From Lachnospiraceae bacterium (lineage in GTDB: Bacteria > Bacillota > Clostridia > Lachnospirales > Lachnospiraceae), in contig JAAWBT010000014.1 of the NCBI GenBank assembly GCA_022792835.1, forward strand, positions 1 through 64,000: a stretch of DNA of 64,000 nt. The letters run 5' to 3'. Below, one piece after another: positions 42,570-52,800 of the stretch; the first letter of the stretch is position 1; each line of letters begins with the position of its first letter. Made by a program: the position numbers and the translations under genes. The notes below the pieces were generated by a model. That model was given only the letters and a program-made list of their open reading frames with translations, was not told the DNA's origin and did no database searches.

Positions 42570-45341
42570 TCAGAAATCCTGTCCGTCCTTCTTTCCCAGA
42601 CGCACCTCTTCCATATAGTCCGCAAGCTCCCCCGGAAGCTGATCAAACAGATAATTCTTTTCACCCCGCGGTTTCTCCATGCAGATTTCCCGAATCTGGA
42701 CATTGGCGGCCTCAATCTCTTTTTTCAGTCCCTGGGCTGACATCCTAGCCGCCCCCTGCCCCATGATGATCACTTGCTCCAACGCGTCGGAGGTGGCCAC
42801 TGTCACCTGATATTTCCTGCCGATCTCATGAACCGTCTTTTCAATATACTGATCTGCCGTCTCCGCTTCCTTCGTAAATACCACATGGATATTATGGTAT
42901 TTGAAAATTTCTCCTGTATTTCCCTCCACCTTATAAGCGTCAAAGACCAGGATCACGGTACAGCCCTTATAGCCCTGGTAATTGGACAGAATATCCATCA
43001 GTTTATCCCTGGCCGCCCCCACATGCCGCTCAGCCAGCTCCGCAAGCTCCTCCCAGGCAAAGATAATATTATAGCCGTCCACCAGCAGGTATTCCTTTTC
43101 TGCCAGGATGCTACCCTTCCTCCGGACCGAGGAGACGCTCCTCTGTCTGTCCTGTCCTGCTCCGTACTCCGAACGGGTCACATGGGTCGTTCTTCCAAAG
43201 CCGCTCCGCTTCCGCTCTGTCTGTTTTCCATAGGTGCGGGCAAATATCGCTTCCAGCTCCTTCTCATTTGCCTCTATGGAACGGAAATCCCCCGAAGATC
43301 CCACCCCGCCAGATATCCTCATCTCTCCCGACCGGCAGCTTCCTTCTGTTTCCGGGTCAGCCTCCGTCTGTCCCTGTTTTGGCCTTTTCAGAACTGATTC
43401 CAGGTGCATATATTCCTGTACTTCATTCCAGGGGACCACAAAACCTGCCCCATGGGCGCAGAAGACGGAGCCGGACGGGTTCGCCGTATCCCCTTCCGCT
43501 TCATACCCGGCAGCAGAAAGGACTTCCTCCGCATTGTGGCAGGGCTCATAGCCTTTCAGACTGCAGGAAAGCCGCCCCCGGCCCTTGGTATAAGAGAGAA
43601 CCTCCGACTGATACCCTCTCATGGTGGCCACGGGAGCTGTCCCCGTAAGGACCGCCGTCTCTCCCGTCTGCTCCGGCAGCGAAAAATTCCCGTGCATCCG
43701 CTGCAGATCGTTCAAGGCCCGGCCCACCGACTCTGCAGGCACCTCCAGCCGGTACTCATAGACCGGTTCCAAAAGCACCGATTCCGCCCCCATCAATCCC
43801 TGGCGTACCGCCCGGTAGGTGGCCTGCCTGAAATCGCCCCCCTCTGTGTGTTTTACGTGGGCCCGCCCTGTGGCCAGTGTGATCTTCACATCTGTAAGCT
43901 CTGCCCCCAAAAGCACGCCACGGTGCCGCTTCTCCTCCAGATGAGTCAGGATCAGCCTCTGCCAGTTTTTGTCCAGCACATCCTCACTGCAGCAGCTGCC
44001 AAACTGGAGGCCGCTCCCAGCCTCTCCCGGTTCCAGAATCAGATGGACCTCCGCATAGTGGCGCAGCGGCTCAAAATGTCCGACTCCTTCCACCGCACTT
44101 CGGATCGTCTCTTTATAGACAATGCTTCCCGTCCCAAATTCCGCCTCCATGTCAAAACGCTCTTTGATCAGGCTCCTCAAAATTTCTGTCTGGACCTCCC
44201 CCATGATCTTGGCATGGATTTCACTTGCCTCCTCTTCCCACACCAGATGGAGAAGCGGCTCCTCCTCCTCAAGCTCCTTAAGTTTCAAAAATGCCTGATG
44301 GACATCCGGCTCTTTTGGAAGCAGGATGCGGTAATTCAGTACCGGCTCCAGGACGGGGGCAAACACCCCTTTAGAAATCCCGATCCCCTGACCGCTGATG
44401 GTCTTTTCCAGGCCCGTGACCGCACAGACTGTTCCGGCAGGTGCCTCATTTACCACACGGAAAGAAGCCCCGGAATAAATACGGATCTGGTCAGCCTTTT
44501 CTTCTCCCACCAGTCCCTTCACCTTGAGGCTTCCTCCAGTGATCTTTATGTGAGTGAGCCGCGCACCCTGAGAATCTCTGGAAATCTTATAAATCTTTGC
44601 GCCAAACTCCTTTGGATATCCAGGCGCCTCCCCGTAAGCCGCAATCCCCGCAAGAAGCTCCTTCACTCCCTGCTGCTTTAAGGCAGAACCGAAATAGCAG
44701 GGAAACACTTTCCGTTCCCTGACCAAAGAGGCAATATCCTCCCGTTCGATCTTACCGGCCGCCAAATACTGCTCCAGAACTGCCTCATCGCACATGGCCA
44801 GGCTCTCCAAAAACTCTTCATCCTTAAGGCTCCTCCCAAAATCCAGGCACCGCTCCGAAAGCCGTCCGGAAAGTTCTGCGAGAAGTCTCTCCCTGTCGCA
44901 GCCGGCCAGGTCCATTTTGTTGATAAACAGAAACACCGGGATCCCATATCGTTTCAAAAGGCTCCAAAGGGTTTCCGTGTGCCCCTGTACTCCGTCAGTC
45001 CCGCTTATGACCAGTACCGCATAGTCTAACACCTCCAGAGTCCGCTCCATCTCCGCCGAAAAATCCACATGCCCCGGCGTGTCAAGAAGCGTCACCGGCC
45101 TCCCTCCAAGGACTACCTCCGCCTGTTTGGAGAAAATCGTAATTCCTCTGGCCTTTTCCATGGCATAGGTATCTAAAAAAGCATCCCCGTGATCCACACG
45201 CCCCGGTTTCCGGATGCTCCCGCCAAGGTAAAGGATGCTCTCTGCCAGGGTGGTTTTTCCTGCATCTACATGGGCAAGTAGGCCAATACAGAGATTTCCT
45301 GCTGCCGCACCTGCCATTTTCTGTTCTGATCTGTCTGCCAT
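42570..45341 (-). CDS. TetM-like ribosomal GTPase fused to a Rae1/YacP NYN endoribonuclease domain
   Basis: A 923-residue protein in two parts. Residues 1-690 are an EF-G-like GTPase of the ribosomal-protection (TetM/TetO) type: AHVDAGKT (23-30), ARGIT (64-68), DTPGHVDF (87-94), NKMD (141-144), then domains II-V including PVYEYRLEVPAE and MRGYQSEVLSYTKGRGRLS. A charged linker (about 690-745) leads to residues 748-900, which closely follow B. subtilis Rae1/YacP: LLVDGYNII (Asp 755), ILVFDAYKVEG (Asp 801), VVFTKEAETADQYIEK (Asp 830), VATSDALEQVIIMGQGA. Rae1 cuts mRNA in the ribosomal A site, the same site that TetM-like factors enter. A rescue or mRNA-cleaving translation factor is therefore likely; tetracycline resistance is possible but unproven. 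Confidence 0.9.
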   Translation of the reverse strand: MADRSEQKMAGAAAGNLCIGLLAHVDAGKTTLAESILYLGGSIRKPGRVDHGDAFLDTYAMEKARGITIFSKQAEVVLGGRPVTLLDTPGHVDFSAEMERTLEVLDYAVLVISGTDGVQGHTETLWSLLKRYGIPVFLFINKMDLAGCDRERLLAELSGRLSERCLDFGRSLKDEEFLESLAMCDEAVLEQYLAAGKIEREDIASLVRERKVFPCYFGSALKQQGVKELLAGIAAYGEAPGYPKEFGAKIYKISRDSQGARLTHIKITGGSLKVKGLVGEEKADQIRIYSGASFRVVNEAPAGTVCAVTGLEKTISGQGIGISKGVFAPVLEPVLNYRILLPKEPDVHQAFLKLKELEEEEPLLHLVWEEEASEIHAKIMGEVQTEILRSLIKERFDMEAEFGTGSIVYKETIRSAVEGVGHFEPLRHYAEVHLILEPGEAGSGLQFGSCCSEDVLDKNWQRLILTHLEEKRHRGVLLGAELTDVKITLATGRAHVKHTEGGDFRQATYRAVRQGLMGAESVLLEPVYEYRLEVPAESVGRALNDLQRMHGNFSLPEQTGETAVLTGTAPVATMRGYQSEVLSYTKGRGRLSCSLKGYEPCHNAEEVLSAAGYEAEGDTANPSGSVFCAHGAGFVVPWNEVQEYMHLESVLKRPKQGQTEADPETEGSCRSGEMRISGGVGSSGDFRSIEANEKELEAIFARTYGKQTERKRSGFGRTTHVTRSEYGAGQDRQRSVSSVRRKGSILAEKEYLLVDGYNIIFAWEELAELAERHVGAARDKLMDILSNYQGYKGCTVILVFDAYKVEGNTGEIFKYHNIHVVFTKEAETADQYIEKTVHEIGRKYQVTVATSDALEQVIIMGQGAARMSAQGLKKEIEAANVQIREICMEKPRGEKNYLFDQLPGELADYMEEVRLGKKDGQDF

Positions 45342-45456
45342 AGGAAATCCCCCTCCTGTGTCTGCCGCAATTCCTCCCTATCATATCATAGGACGAGTAA
45401 GAAGTCGATAGATGTTTCCCCAGCCTGTTTCTTTCCGCTTCCTCTGCGCCTGTCTG

Positions 45457-47058
45457 TTACATTTTAATTCCCAGAATTTCAAGCTGTTCTTTAATCTCTT
45501 TCTCGAGAAGGGCAATTTCTGCATGGTCTTTCTCTAATTGTTTACAGACTTCAGCAATATCAATGGGCGCCTCTTCTGGAAAGGTATCTACGTACCGGGG
45601 AATATTCAAATTAAACTCATTCTTTTTTATTTCATCATACGAAGCAAGATGTGCATATTTTTCTGCGTCCACGCGGTCCTTATAAGTCTGGACGATCTTT
45701 TCTACATGTTCATCTGTGAGTCGGTTCTGGTTCTTTCCCTTTTCAAACTCCTTGCTGGCATCTATAAATAGGATGTCTCTCATCCTGCGGTTTTTCTTAA
45801 ATACCAGTATAACCGTCGGAATGCTGGTCCCGTAAAACAAATTTGCCGGAAGGCCGATCACTGCATCCAGATAATTTTTCTCAATCAATGCCTGTCTGAT
45901 CAGCCCTTCTGCCGCGCCCCTAAACAGGACCCCGTGGGGAAGGACAATCGCCATGGTCCCTGAGTTATTCAGGTGATACAGACTATGCAGAATAAAGGCA
46001 TAATCTGCTTTGGAGGCCGGAGCCAGCCTTCCGTATGACCCGAATCGTTCGTCTTTCATTTTAGATTCCCTGTTATCCCACTTTGCGGAATAGGGCGGGT
46101 TTGCCACCACCCCGTCAAAGCTGCGGGGATGGTCGATTCCCTTGTCATCCGGCCCGTCCGGCCAGTCACTCTCCAGGGTATCTGCATTGTTTAGATGCAT
46201 ATTGTTGAATGAAACATTGTTCATCATTAAATTCATACGCGCAAGATTGTAAGTTGTGGTGTTTAATTCCTGCCCGTAAAATTTAATCGCGTCTGCCTTG
46301 TTTTCTTTCAGCAGTTCCTCCCGCACAGTCAAAAGCAGGGAACCGGAACCCATGGCCGGATCATATACCATGAATACACTTTTTGATTTTTTGACACCTG
46401 TAGTCACGATTTTCGCCAGAACTTTACTGACTTGATGGGGAGTATAAAATTCTCCTCCCTTCTTCCCCGCGCTGGCCGCAAACTGCCCGATCAGGTATTC
46501 ATAAATCTCTCCCAAAATATCTTTCCCATCGTCGCCTTTATATTCAATCTCATCTACCAGCTTTACAATGTTATTTAAGGATTTCGCCCGCGCTGTTGTG
46601 GAGCTGCCAAGCCTGGAGTCCCCCAGATTGATGTCATAAAAGACTCCCCTGAAATCCTTAGCTGCCTCATGATTACGCTCTGCATTTTTGTTAAAATGCT
46701 CAAAAATCGTCTGATAATCACTGGGAACAATCTGGGCTTCTTCTATTTTTTCATTCAAAGAAACCCATGTGTCCTCAGGCTCAATGGCATATCCCAGGCT
46801 CTCCGAAATGTCCTGCAGGTAATCCGTCAGTTCCTCCCCGGTTGCCTGTTCCCTGTAAGCTTCATTAACCGTCTGCCCGTCCTGCACATCAATAACATTG
46901 TTTTCCACCAGATACCGTTCCTGGCGTTCCGACAAATACCGGTAGAACATAAACGCCAGAATATAGTTTTTAAACTCTCCTGCATCCATGTTTCCTCTCA
47001 GCTCATTTGCCATTTCCCATAACCGGCCCGCGATTTTGTTTACACGATTCTCTGACAT
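45457..47058 (-). CDS. hsdM: Type I restriction-modification DNA methyltransferase subunit M
   Basis: N6-adenine methyltransferase of a type I system, 533 residues. The N-terminal helical bundle (MANELRGNMDAGEFKNYILAFMFYRYLSERQ) is followed by AdoMet motif I (VYDPAMGSGSLLLTV, near residue 230) and catalytic motif IV NPPY (GVVANPPYSAKW). It is the last gene of the island in transcription order, after the Kiwa-like pair, 50 bp downstream of kwaB. GGAG precedes the ATG. Its codon use and GC are closer to the chromosome than those of the Kiwa-like genes. Confidence 0.95.
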   Translation of the reverse strand: MSENRVNKIAGRLWEMANELRGNMDAGEFKNYILAFMFYRYLSERQERYLVENNVIDVQDGQTVNEAYREQATGEELTDYLQDISESLGYAIEPEDTWVSLNEKIEEAQIVPSDYQTIFEHFNKNAERNHEAAKDFRGVFYDINLGDSRLGSSTTARAKSLNNIVKLVDEIEYKGDDGKDILGEIYEYLIGQFAASAGKKGGEFYTPHQVSKVLAKIVTTGVKKSKSVFMVYDPAMGSGSLLLTVREELLKENKADAIKFYGQELNTTTYNLARMNLMMNNVSFNNMHLNNADTLESDWPDGPDDKGIDHPRSFDGVVANPPYSAKWDNRESKMKDERFGSYGRLAPASKADYAFILHSLYHLNNSGTMAIVLPHGVLFRGAAEGLIRQALIEKNYLDAVIGLPANLFYGTSIPTVILVFKKNRRMRDILFIDASKEFEKGKNQNRLTDEHVEKIVQTYKDRVDAEKYAHLASYDEIKKNEFNLNIPRYVDTFPEEAPIDIAEVCKQLEKDHAEIALLEKEIKEQLEILGIKM

Positions 47059-47108
47059 AACTTTTTCTCCGTTTTATCAATTTTCTCTAATTCACAACCC
47101 TCTTAAAA

Positions 47109-48017
47109 TCAATTTTTCCTCTTCATTTTTCTTTTTGAATTGGAAAGAAACGTTTCGCCACTGAACGGCCCTTTCCAGGCTTCTTCGTCCAAAAAACTCA
47201 ATATTGCTTTTGTTTCCTCTGGCTCTGTCGGAAATACGATTCTTTTATCTTTCACCTTAATCGTTATTCCCGCCTGCCGTTCCGCAATCTTTTTAAGCTC
47301 TGACGCTTTATACTTTGTTAATATCCCAGAATCATTGATCGCCGAAATTTTCCTTCGATGCCATACATTCGCACCGTCCTTAAAATTTTCTAAATGATCG
47401 CCAAAATCAAAGACTTTCTCTTTGACAAAAGTATCTATATCTGTATTTGTCGCAATCCTATAATAACCACTCAAATCAAATATCTGTCTCGTAAAATGAT
47501 ACGAAGAAAACAGTAAATCATTTCCAACAAAAACGCTGTCTACAAATTCAGATATCGTGAAACCAACACGATTATCCTGTCTAAAGGTGTTTTCGTCGAA
47601 CAACAGACATAACCGAGAAACAGAAATATACTGGTCTTTGCGGAAGCGTTGAAATGCTGCTTTAAAGCATTTTCCTTGTTCGGTATCTTCACAGTATCCT
47701 ACACAGACAGCCCTGATAACCGGATTTTCTTCTCTGTTCATAACAAAAGATGGTACAGAAACCGGATTGCGAAATGCATTTTTCAATTGATCCGATAGTC
47801 CAAAGTTTTTAATCACAAAAGTTTCATCCTCCAGCGGTGTGTAACCAGCTGTAAACTCAACTCTTTGTTTACCCAATATCTCCTCCGAAGGAACATCAAA
47901 TATTTCATTGATTATTTTCTGTGTTTTTGCATCAACTTCGAGCTTGTAAATCGAATCATCGTCTCTGACATTTTTAACAATTATAAATACCGTCTTATTG
48001 TCAAACAAAGCATTCAC
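47109..48017 (-). CDS. kwaB: Kiwa system KwaB-like protein (DUF4868)
   Basis: A 302-residue cytoplasmic protein resembling the DUF4868 subunit of the Kiwa antiphage system. Supporting stretches are the N-terminal FIIVKN beta start, SVPSFVMNREENPVIRAVCVGYCE, RLCLLFDENTFRQDNRVGF-like strand pair, and SVFVGNDLLFSSYHFTRQIFDLSGYY. The GTG start overlaps the stop of the preceding membrane-protein gene by four bases, so both are translated together, as in known Kiwa pairs. GC content is visibly lower than in the hsd genes. Family assignment rests on pattern recognition, length and partner gene. Confidence 0.7.
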   Translation of the reverse strand: MNALFDNKTVFIIVKNVRDDDSIYKLEVDAKTQKIINEIFDVPSEEILGKQRVEFTAGYTPLEDETFVIKNFGLSDQLKNAFRNPVSVPSFVMNREENPVIRAVCVGYCEDTEQGKCFKAAFQRFRKDQYISVSRLCLLFDENTFRQDNRVGFTISEFVDSVFVGNDLLFSSYHFTRQIFDLSGYYRIATNTDIDTFVKEKVFDFGDHLENFKDGANVWHRRKISAINDSGILTKYKASELKKIAERQAGITIKVKDKRIVFPTEPEETKAILSFLDEEAWKGPFSGETFLSNSKRKMKRKN

Positions 48018-48556
48018 CCCGCATCTATCAGTAAATTCTCAAATAAACGTATTATTCTTTTTATTTGTTTCTCGCTCCGATAATGTTTCTTCTTAGACAT
48101 TAACACAAAAGTCTTTCCAGATTCTGATTTCACATAGTGGAAATGGTATCCGCGAATGAAATATATCGGGCTTCCATATGTTTTATTTGATGTTAACGCC
48201 ACCCAAAAAGCAATAATAGCTATCAAAAGTGAATACGGAATTTCCGGCAATTTGGCCGGAACAAAATCTAAAAGCCATTCAATTATAGGCGCAAAATAAG
48301 TTCCTAGAAATCCCCATGCAAAAGAGTCGTTTTCTTCAGGAGTTTCACTCGCTCGAAAATCCATTAGTGGTAACTTTTTTGTAACTATCTTGATAAAATG
48401 CCAATGATAAATAAAGAATCCTCCGGAGATAATCAACACAATAATCTGCCAGTTTAAAATCACTTTTGATTTATACCAATAAAAGGAAATCGCTATTACA
48501 ATAAGTGGAGATACAATACCATAGGTATATAGAAACTTTTGAAACTTACTGTTCAA
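48014..48556 (-). CDS. kwaA: Kiwa system KwaA-like membrane protein
   Basis: A 180-residue protein with four predicted membrane helices (about residues 12-27, 35-52, 80-95 and 105-122) and a basic cytoplasmic tail (MSKKKHYRSEKQIKRIIRLF). KwaA is the membrane sensor of Kiwa, which is known to act with the DNA-binding KwaB at the phage injection site. The start is probably TTG with GGGAG about ten bases upstream. The gene is AT-rich and lies 71 bp after hsdS. Sequence similarity to KwaA cannot be measured here; topology, size and overlap with kwaB support the call. Confidence 0.65.
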   Translation of the reverse strand: MNSKFQKFLYTYGIVSPLIVIAISFYWYKSKVILNWQIIVLIISGGFFIYHWHFIKIVTKKLPLMDFRASETPEENDSFAWGFLGTYFAPIIEWLLDFVPAKLPEIPYSLLIAIIAFWVALTSNKTYGSPIYFIRGYHFHYVKSESGKTFVLMSKKKHYRSEKQIKRIIRLFENLLIDAG

Positions 48557-48627
48557 TTATCTTTCGCTCCCTGGTTATTTTTAAATTTATCTTTTTTGTA
48601 TCTTTATTTTTTGTCGCCTGGCTTCTC

Positions 48628-49809
48628 CTATACGAACATCTGCTGAAGCAACCCCTTTTTTAACTCCTTGAGATGGTCCAGGTTACGTTGGTAAAGAGTC
48701 TTAAGATGATCTAACTTCTCAAAGTGTAATCCTACTGCATATTGTTCATTTATGGACGGAAGCATAACTGGTGTATCTTTAACCTGTTCAATCGTATAAT
48801 GAGCAATCGTCCCTACATGTGAAATACTATTAATATATTTTCTGAATTCCTGGCATTCAAAATAAACAAAAAGATATCTACTGCTAAACTTTGAAGAATG
48901 TTTTATCCAAATCAAGTCGGCATCTTTTGAATACAAGGGCATACCATCTGGCACTATATAGGGAATCCCAATACTGCCACCTCCAGTTATTAAAATATCA
49001 TTTTTTTCTAATTTCCCAGATAATTTGGCAAGTCTTTCATACAATGAATGCGGAATGAAGACCTTTTTATTTTCAATTCCTTTAAACGCAGCTATGACAT
49101 CACTGGAACGGAAAAAGGGGACACCATCTACATCCCATTCGCCCCTGTGAACTCGAACTGCAGAAAGTACATCGGTAAGATTTCCAACTTTACACTGTTC
49201 CCACTCCCCGGTAAATTCCGGAAAACGAATTTCCGGAACTTTTGAGCCAGCTTTCGGAAACATTTTTTGGAGCAGTCCTCTTTTCAGCTTTTGTAAATGT
49301 TCTGCCTTTTGCTGATAAAGAGCAATAAGCGTATCGAGTTCACTTAATTTTTCACCGATCTTTACCTGTTCTGCATAGCCCGGCACAAAAACATCGACTG
49401 AGTTAATGGTTTGTTTTGAAAGGCTTGGCACTCCCGTTGACTCATCTTTCTGCTTCCAGTCAACTTTCAGAAACACACCAAGAATGAAATTAATATCCAC
49501 CGAAGCTTCCGGAATCGCAAAGAACAAAGTATCCACTGTCCAAAAGGGAGCTTTTAACAGATAAGGCTTATCAATGGTGCCCTTTCGCCCAATACCGACT
49601 GCATCCTGTTCATAGGACAATGCTTTGTTTACACTGGTCATATATCCCCCGGTTCCATAAACCGGAATGCTGCCTTTGGAAAGGTGCTTGTAATCACAGC
49701 CGCTGCAGACCTTGACAAGTTCTCCCAGTTTCCGCTTCTCCCACTCCCCGGTAAATCCCGGAAACCTCAGCCTCGGCACATTTCTCTCTTCTTTCTCTTT
49801 CCCATCCAT
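48628..49809 (-). CDS. hsdS: Type I restriction-modification specificity subunit S
   Basis: Target-recognition subunit of 393 residues with two target-recognition domains. Each begins with FPEFTGEWE/FPGFTGEWE-type repeats (residues about 14-30 and 200-217) and each ends with the conserved helix LYQQKAEHLQKLKRGLLQKMF or LYQRNLDHLKELKKGLLQQMF. The repeats are also visible in DNA as CCACTCCCCGGTAAAT boxes at about 49200 and 49740, where recombination could swap domains. It follows hsdR by 22 bp. No recombinase gene or spare S gene cassette flanks it. Confidence 0.93.
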   Translation of the reverse strand: MDGKEKEERNVPRLRFPGFTGEWEKRKLGELVKVCSGCDYKHLSKGSIPVYGTGGYMTSVNKALSYEQDAVGIGRKGTIDKPYLLKAPFWTVDTLFFAIPEASVDINFILGVFLKVDWKQKDESTGVPSLSKQTINSVDVFVPGYAEQVKIGEKLSELDTLIALYQQKAEHLQKLKRGLLQKMFPKAGSKVPEIRFPEFTGEWEQCKVGNLTDVLSAVRVHRGEWDVDGVPFFRSSDVIAAFKGIENKKVFIPHSLYERLAKLSGKLEKNDILITGGGSIGIPYIVPDGMPLYSKDADLIWIKHSSKFSSRYLFVYFECQEFRKYINSISHVGTIAHYTIEQVKDTPVMLPSINEQYAVGLHFEKLDHLKTLYQRNLDHLKELKKGLLQQMFV

Positions 49810-49831
49810 GTTCTGTCTGTATCCTTTTCTT

Positions 49832-52800
49832 TCAGTGTTTCACAAGCTCATCCGCCAGCTGATAGATGGCGTCCCGCAGTCCGTTGCGGTATTTGATCCG
49901 GGACAGTGCCTGTACCTGCCGGTCATGGGATAATACGGTATAGCTCTGGCTTCCCTTCGCTATAATATCCTGGATCCGCCCGGTGTCGTCCAGGTCCCGC
50001 TGTCCATATCGATGCCGCTCAAACAGCGCCCGCATTTCTGCGCTGGAAATAATGTCAATGATGCCCCATTTGATCCGGAATTCCTGAAAGCAACGGTCCA
50101 GGCTGACATTGTTTGCCTCCTCGATCACCTTTCCGCTCCCACGTTCCAGTCTGGCCGGGTATTTAAAATTCGGGTCTGCCGGATAAAGCCCGTTTATGAT
50201 CGCCTCCGCCGCATTCATGATTCGAAAAGCATATTGCCTGTCTTCCAGCCCACCGGCAAACTGTCTGATTTTCTCTTTTGTCTTACAGATGCCTTCTTCG
50301 TCTTCCTCATGTACCTGATTCAGAAGCTCTTCCACCAGCTCTGTGAGATAATCATAGTCCACCTGAATGTCTTTTACATGGGTCATTTTTAATTCGATCT
50401 GAAAAACCGGTACATTCCTCTCTTTTGCCAACTCTTGTTTCAATTCATTGCTGAGAACCGAGGTGAGCATAATCTCCTCGTCGGGCTCCATTCCCAGGGC
50501 TTTGATCAGGTCATCTGGTTCCTCATAGTCAAACCCGATTTTTTCTCCATTGACACACTCCGGATCATATTGTTTCAGTTTTGCCATTCCCACACTGTAC
50601 TGTCTGAGCAATTCCAGCATCTGTTCTTTCTGCTTTTCACTTTCCGGTATCTTCTGAAATCCATTTGTCATATTTTTTAACTCGTCGACGATTTTACGTA
50701 CTTCTTCAAAGATAGGAAGAAATGGTTTTGCGATGATTCCGGCCTCTTCATTTAGCTGCTTTTTTGTCTCCTCCGATAGATTCGCCGAATCCCGGTTGGC
50801 ATATATAGCAAGCGCGGCATTCATCAGCTTTTCATTCTGCGCCGGCCAGCGATAGTTGACAATCCTCCCCCAAGGCTTTTCCTGCCGGTCTGAAATCCGG
50901 TTGGTCCTGGAATAAGCCTGGATCAGATTGGCTCCTTTCAGGGTTCTATCCACATAAAGAGTATTGAGTTCCGGAGCGTCAAATCCGGTCAAAAGCTGTT
51001 CCACAACAATTACCAGATCCAGATACTTTCCGTCTTTTGCAGTCCGGTCCAGACGGCTTCTCACATCCTCCGTATAACCCGCCACATCCTTCACTTCAAA
51101 TGTTGTGTCAAACTCCCTGTTATATTGAACGATCGCTTCCGACAGACTTCTGTTCGTTTCCAGCTGCGTGTCATGATTGGAAGTGTCCGGACTGAAGGTG
51201 ACCGCCACCTTTAATACCGTTTTTCCTTTCTCTCTGTTTTCTGCATTCACCCGCTGAAACTCTCTGTAATACATCATAGCCATGGGGATGCTGGCCCTGC
51301 CTCCACCCACATGGGTCGTAAACAGGGCGTTATATTTTCCGTCGTTGGAACGGTTTTTCCAGTTTTTAAACACATCCTCCACCACCAGCCGAATGTGCTC
51401 TTCATTCTCATCATAAAAGCTCGGCTCAATGGTGTCATCCATATCTTCCGCTGTCAGATGGCGGATCTTTGTTTCAATCTGCGCCTCGCTCCACTTGGGG
51501 TGACGCATTTTATAGAATCCTGGAAGATACTGGAGACGCATCTTTTCCTCATCAATTGTCGTCTCAAAATCCACCTTAAAACCCAGGACATTTTTATCAG
51601 CAATGGCTTCGCGGATCGTATAGGCATGGAGCAGCCTGCCGAAAACCTCTTCTGTCGCAAGTCCTGTGGCTGTCTCATCAAACATCGGGGTACCCGTATA
51701 TCCCACCCACAGGGATCGTTTAAATGCCTTCTGGATTGCGGCAAAATACTCTCCCCTGGTACTTCTGTGGGCCTCATCCACAATAAAAACAATATTTTTT
51801 TCCGGGGATTTAAAATTTTTCCGCTTCACCAGCATTCCTAGCTTTTGTACGGACGTCACAATAATTTTGTTATCCCGGCTCCTTAACTTCCTGCTTAAGT
51901 CCGCCGTACTTTTTGTCTCCCAGACTCCTCCGGCGCTCAAGTGTTCTCCCGTATCGCCGTCCGGATCGTAAGCCTGATACCGTTCGTTCGTCTGCCTTGT
52001 AAGGGCAATGCGGTCAACCACAAAAACCACCTTATCCACATTCGGAAGACGGCTTGCCAGCCATGCCGTTTTAAAACTGGTGATGGTTTTTCCCGACCCG
52101 GTCGTGTGCCAAATATAGCCGATCTTTTTCTTCCCGGATTCAAAATCTGCGTGTTTGACTGCCTCGATCACTTTCTGTGTGGCATGCACCTGATAGGGCC
52201 GCATCACCTTCAGCGTCTCTCTGTTTTTTGTGCCGTCCAGGATCATATAATTGACTGCCATCTGATGGGCCATGGGAATGCTCAGCATGGCATCAGCAAA
52301 CTCCTTCCAACTTCTCACAATAGAATTGTCTTCTTTTCTCTGCCAGTGAAAGGCAAACTCTTTGTTAAATTGTTCCGCTGTGGTATTCGCCATATACTTC
52401 ACATTGTTCGGCGTCATTGCAACCAAAATTTGCACGGTGGAAAAAATGTCCCTGTACTGATTTTCATCTATATACTGGTGCATCTGGTTCAGTGCTTCAT
52501 TCACATCATGGGTGCCCGTTTTCTCTTCAATCTGAATCACCGGAAGGCCATTGATCAGAAGTGTCGTATCAAAACGCCGTTCCGGTTTTCCTGCAATTAC
52601 GGCAGACCGTTTGATCTGATTGACAACCTGATAAACCGTATCCCCCGCCCCGATCTCCCTCTGGTCAAATACAGTGAGAAAAACATGTCTTCCGTCGTCC
52701 AGATCAACCTCGATCTGAGATACCCCATTCAGCCCATATAAAAACTGTCCGGCCTCGTAGGGAGTATGAAGATCCGAGATGATTTTTTTTACCTGATTGA

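Noticed and set aside
43404-44681. 425-residue plus-strand ORF opposite the translation GTPase fusion
   Set aside because: Long only because the opposite gene is GC-rich and lacks stops in this frame; no domain or ribosome site.
42570-45341. Calling the GTPase fusion a tetracycline resistance gene
   Set aside because: The architecture with a Rae1-like domain and its chromosomal operon context do not resemble mobile tet genes. Resistance is possible but is not shown by sequence.
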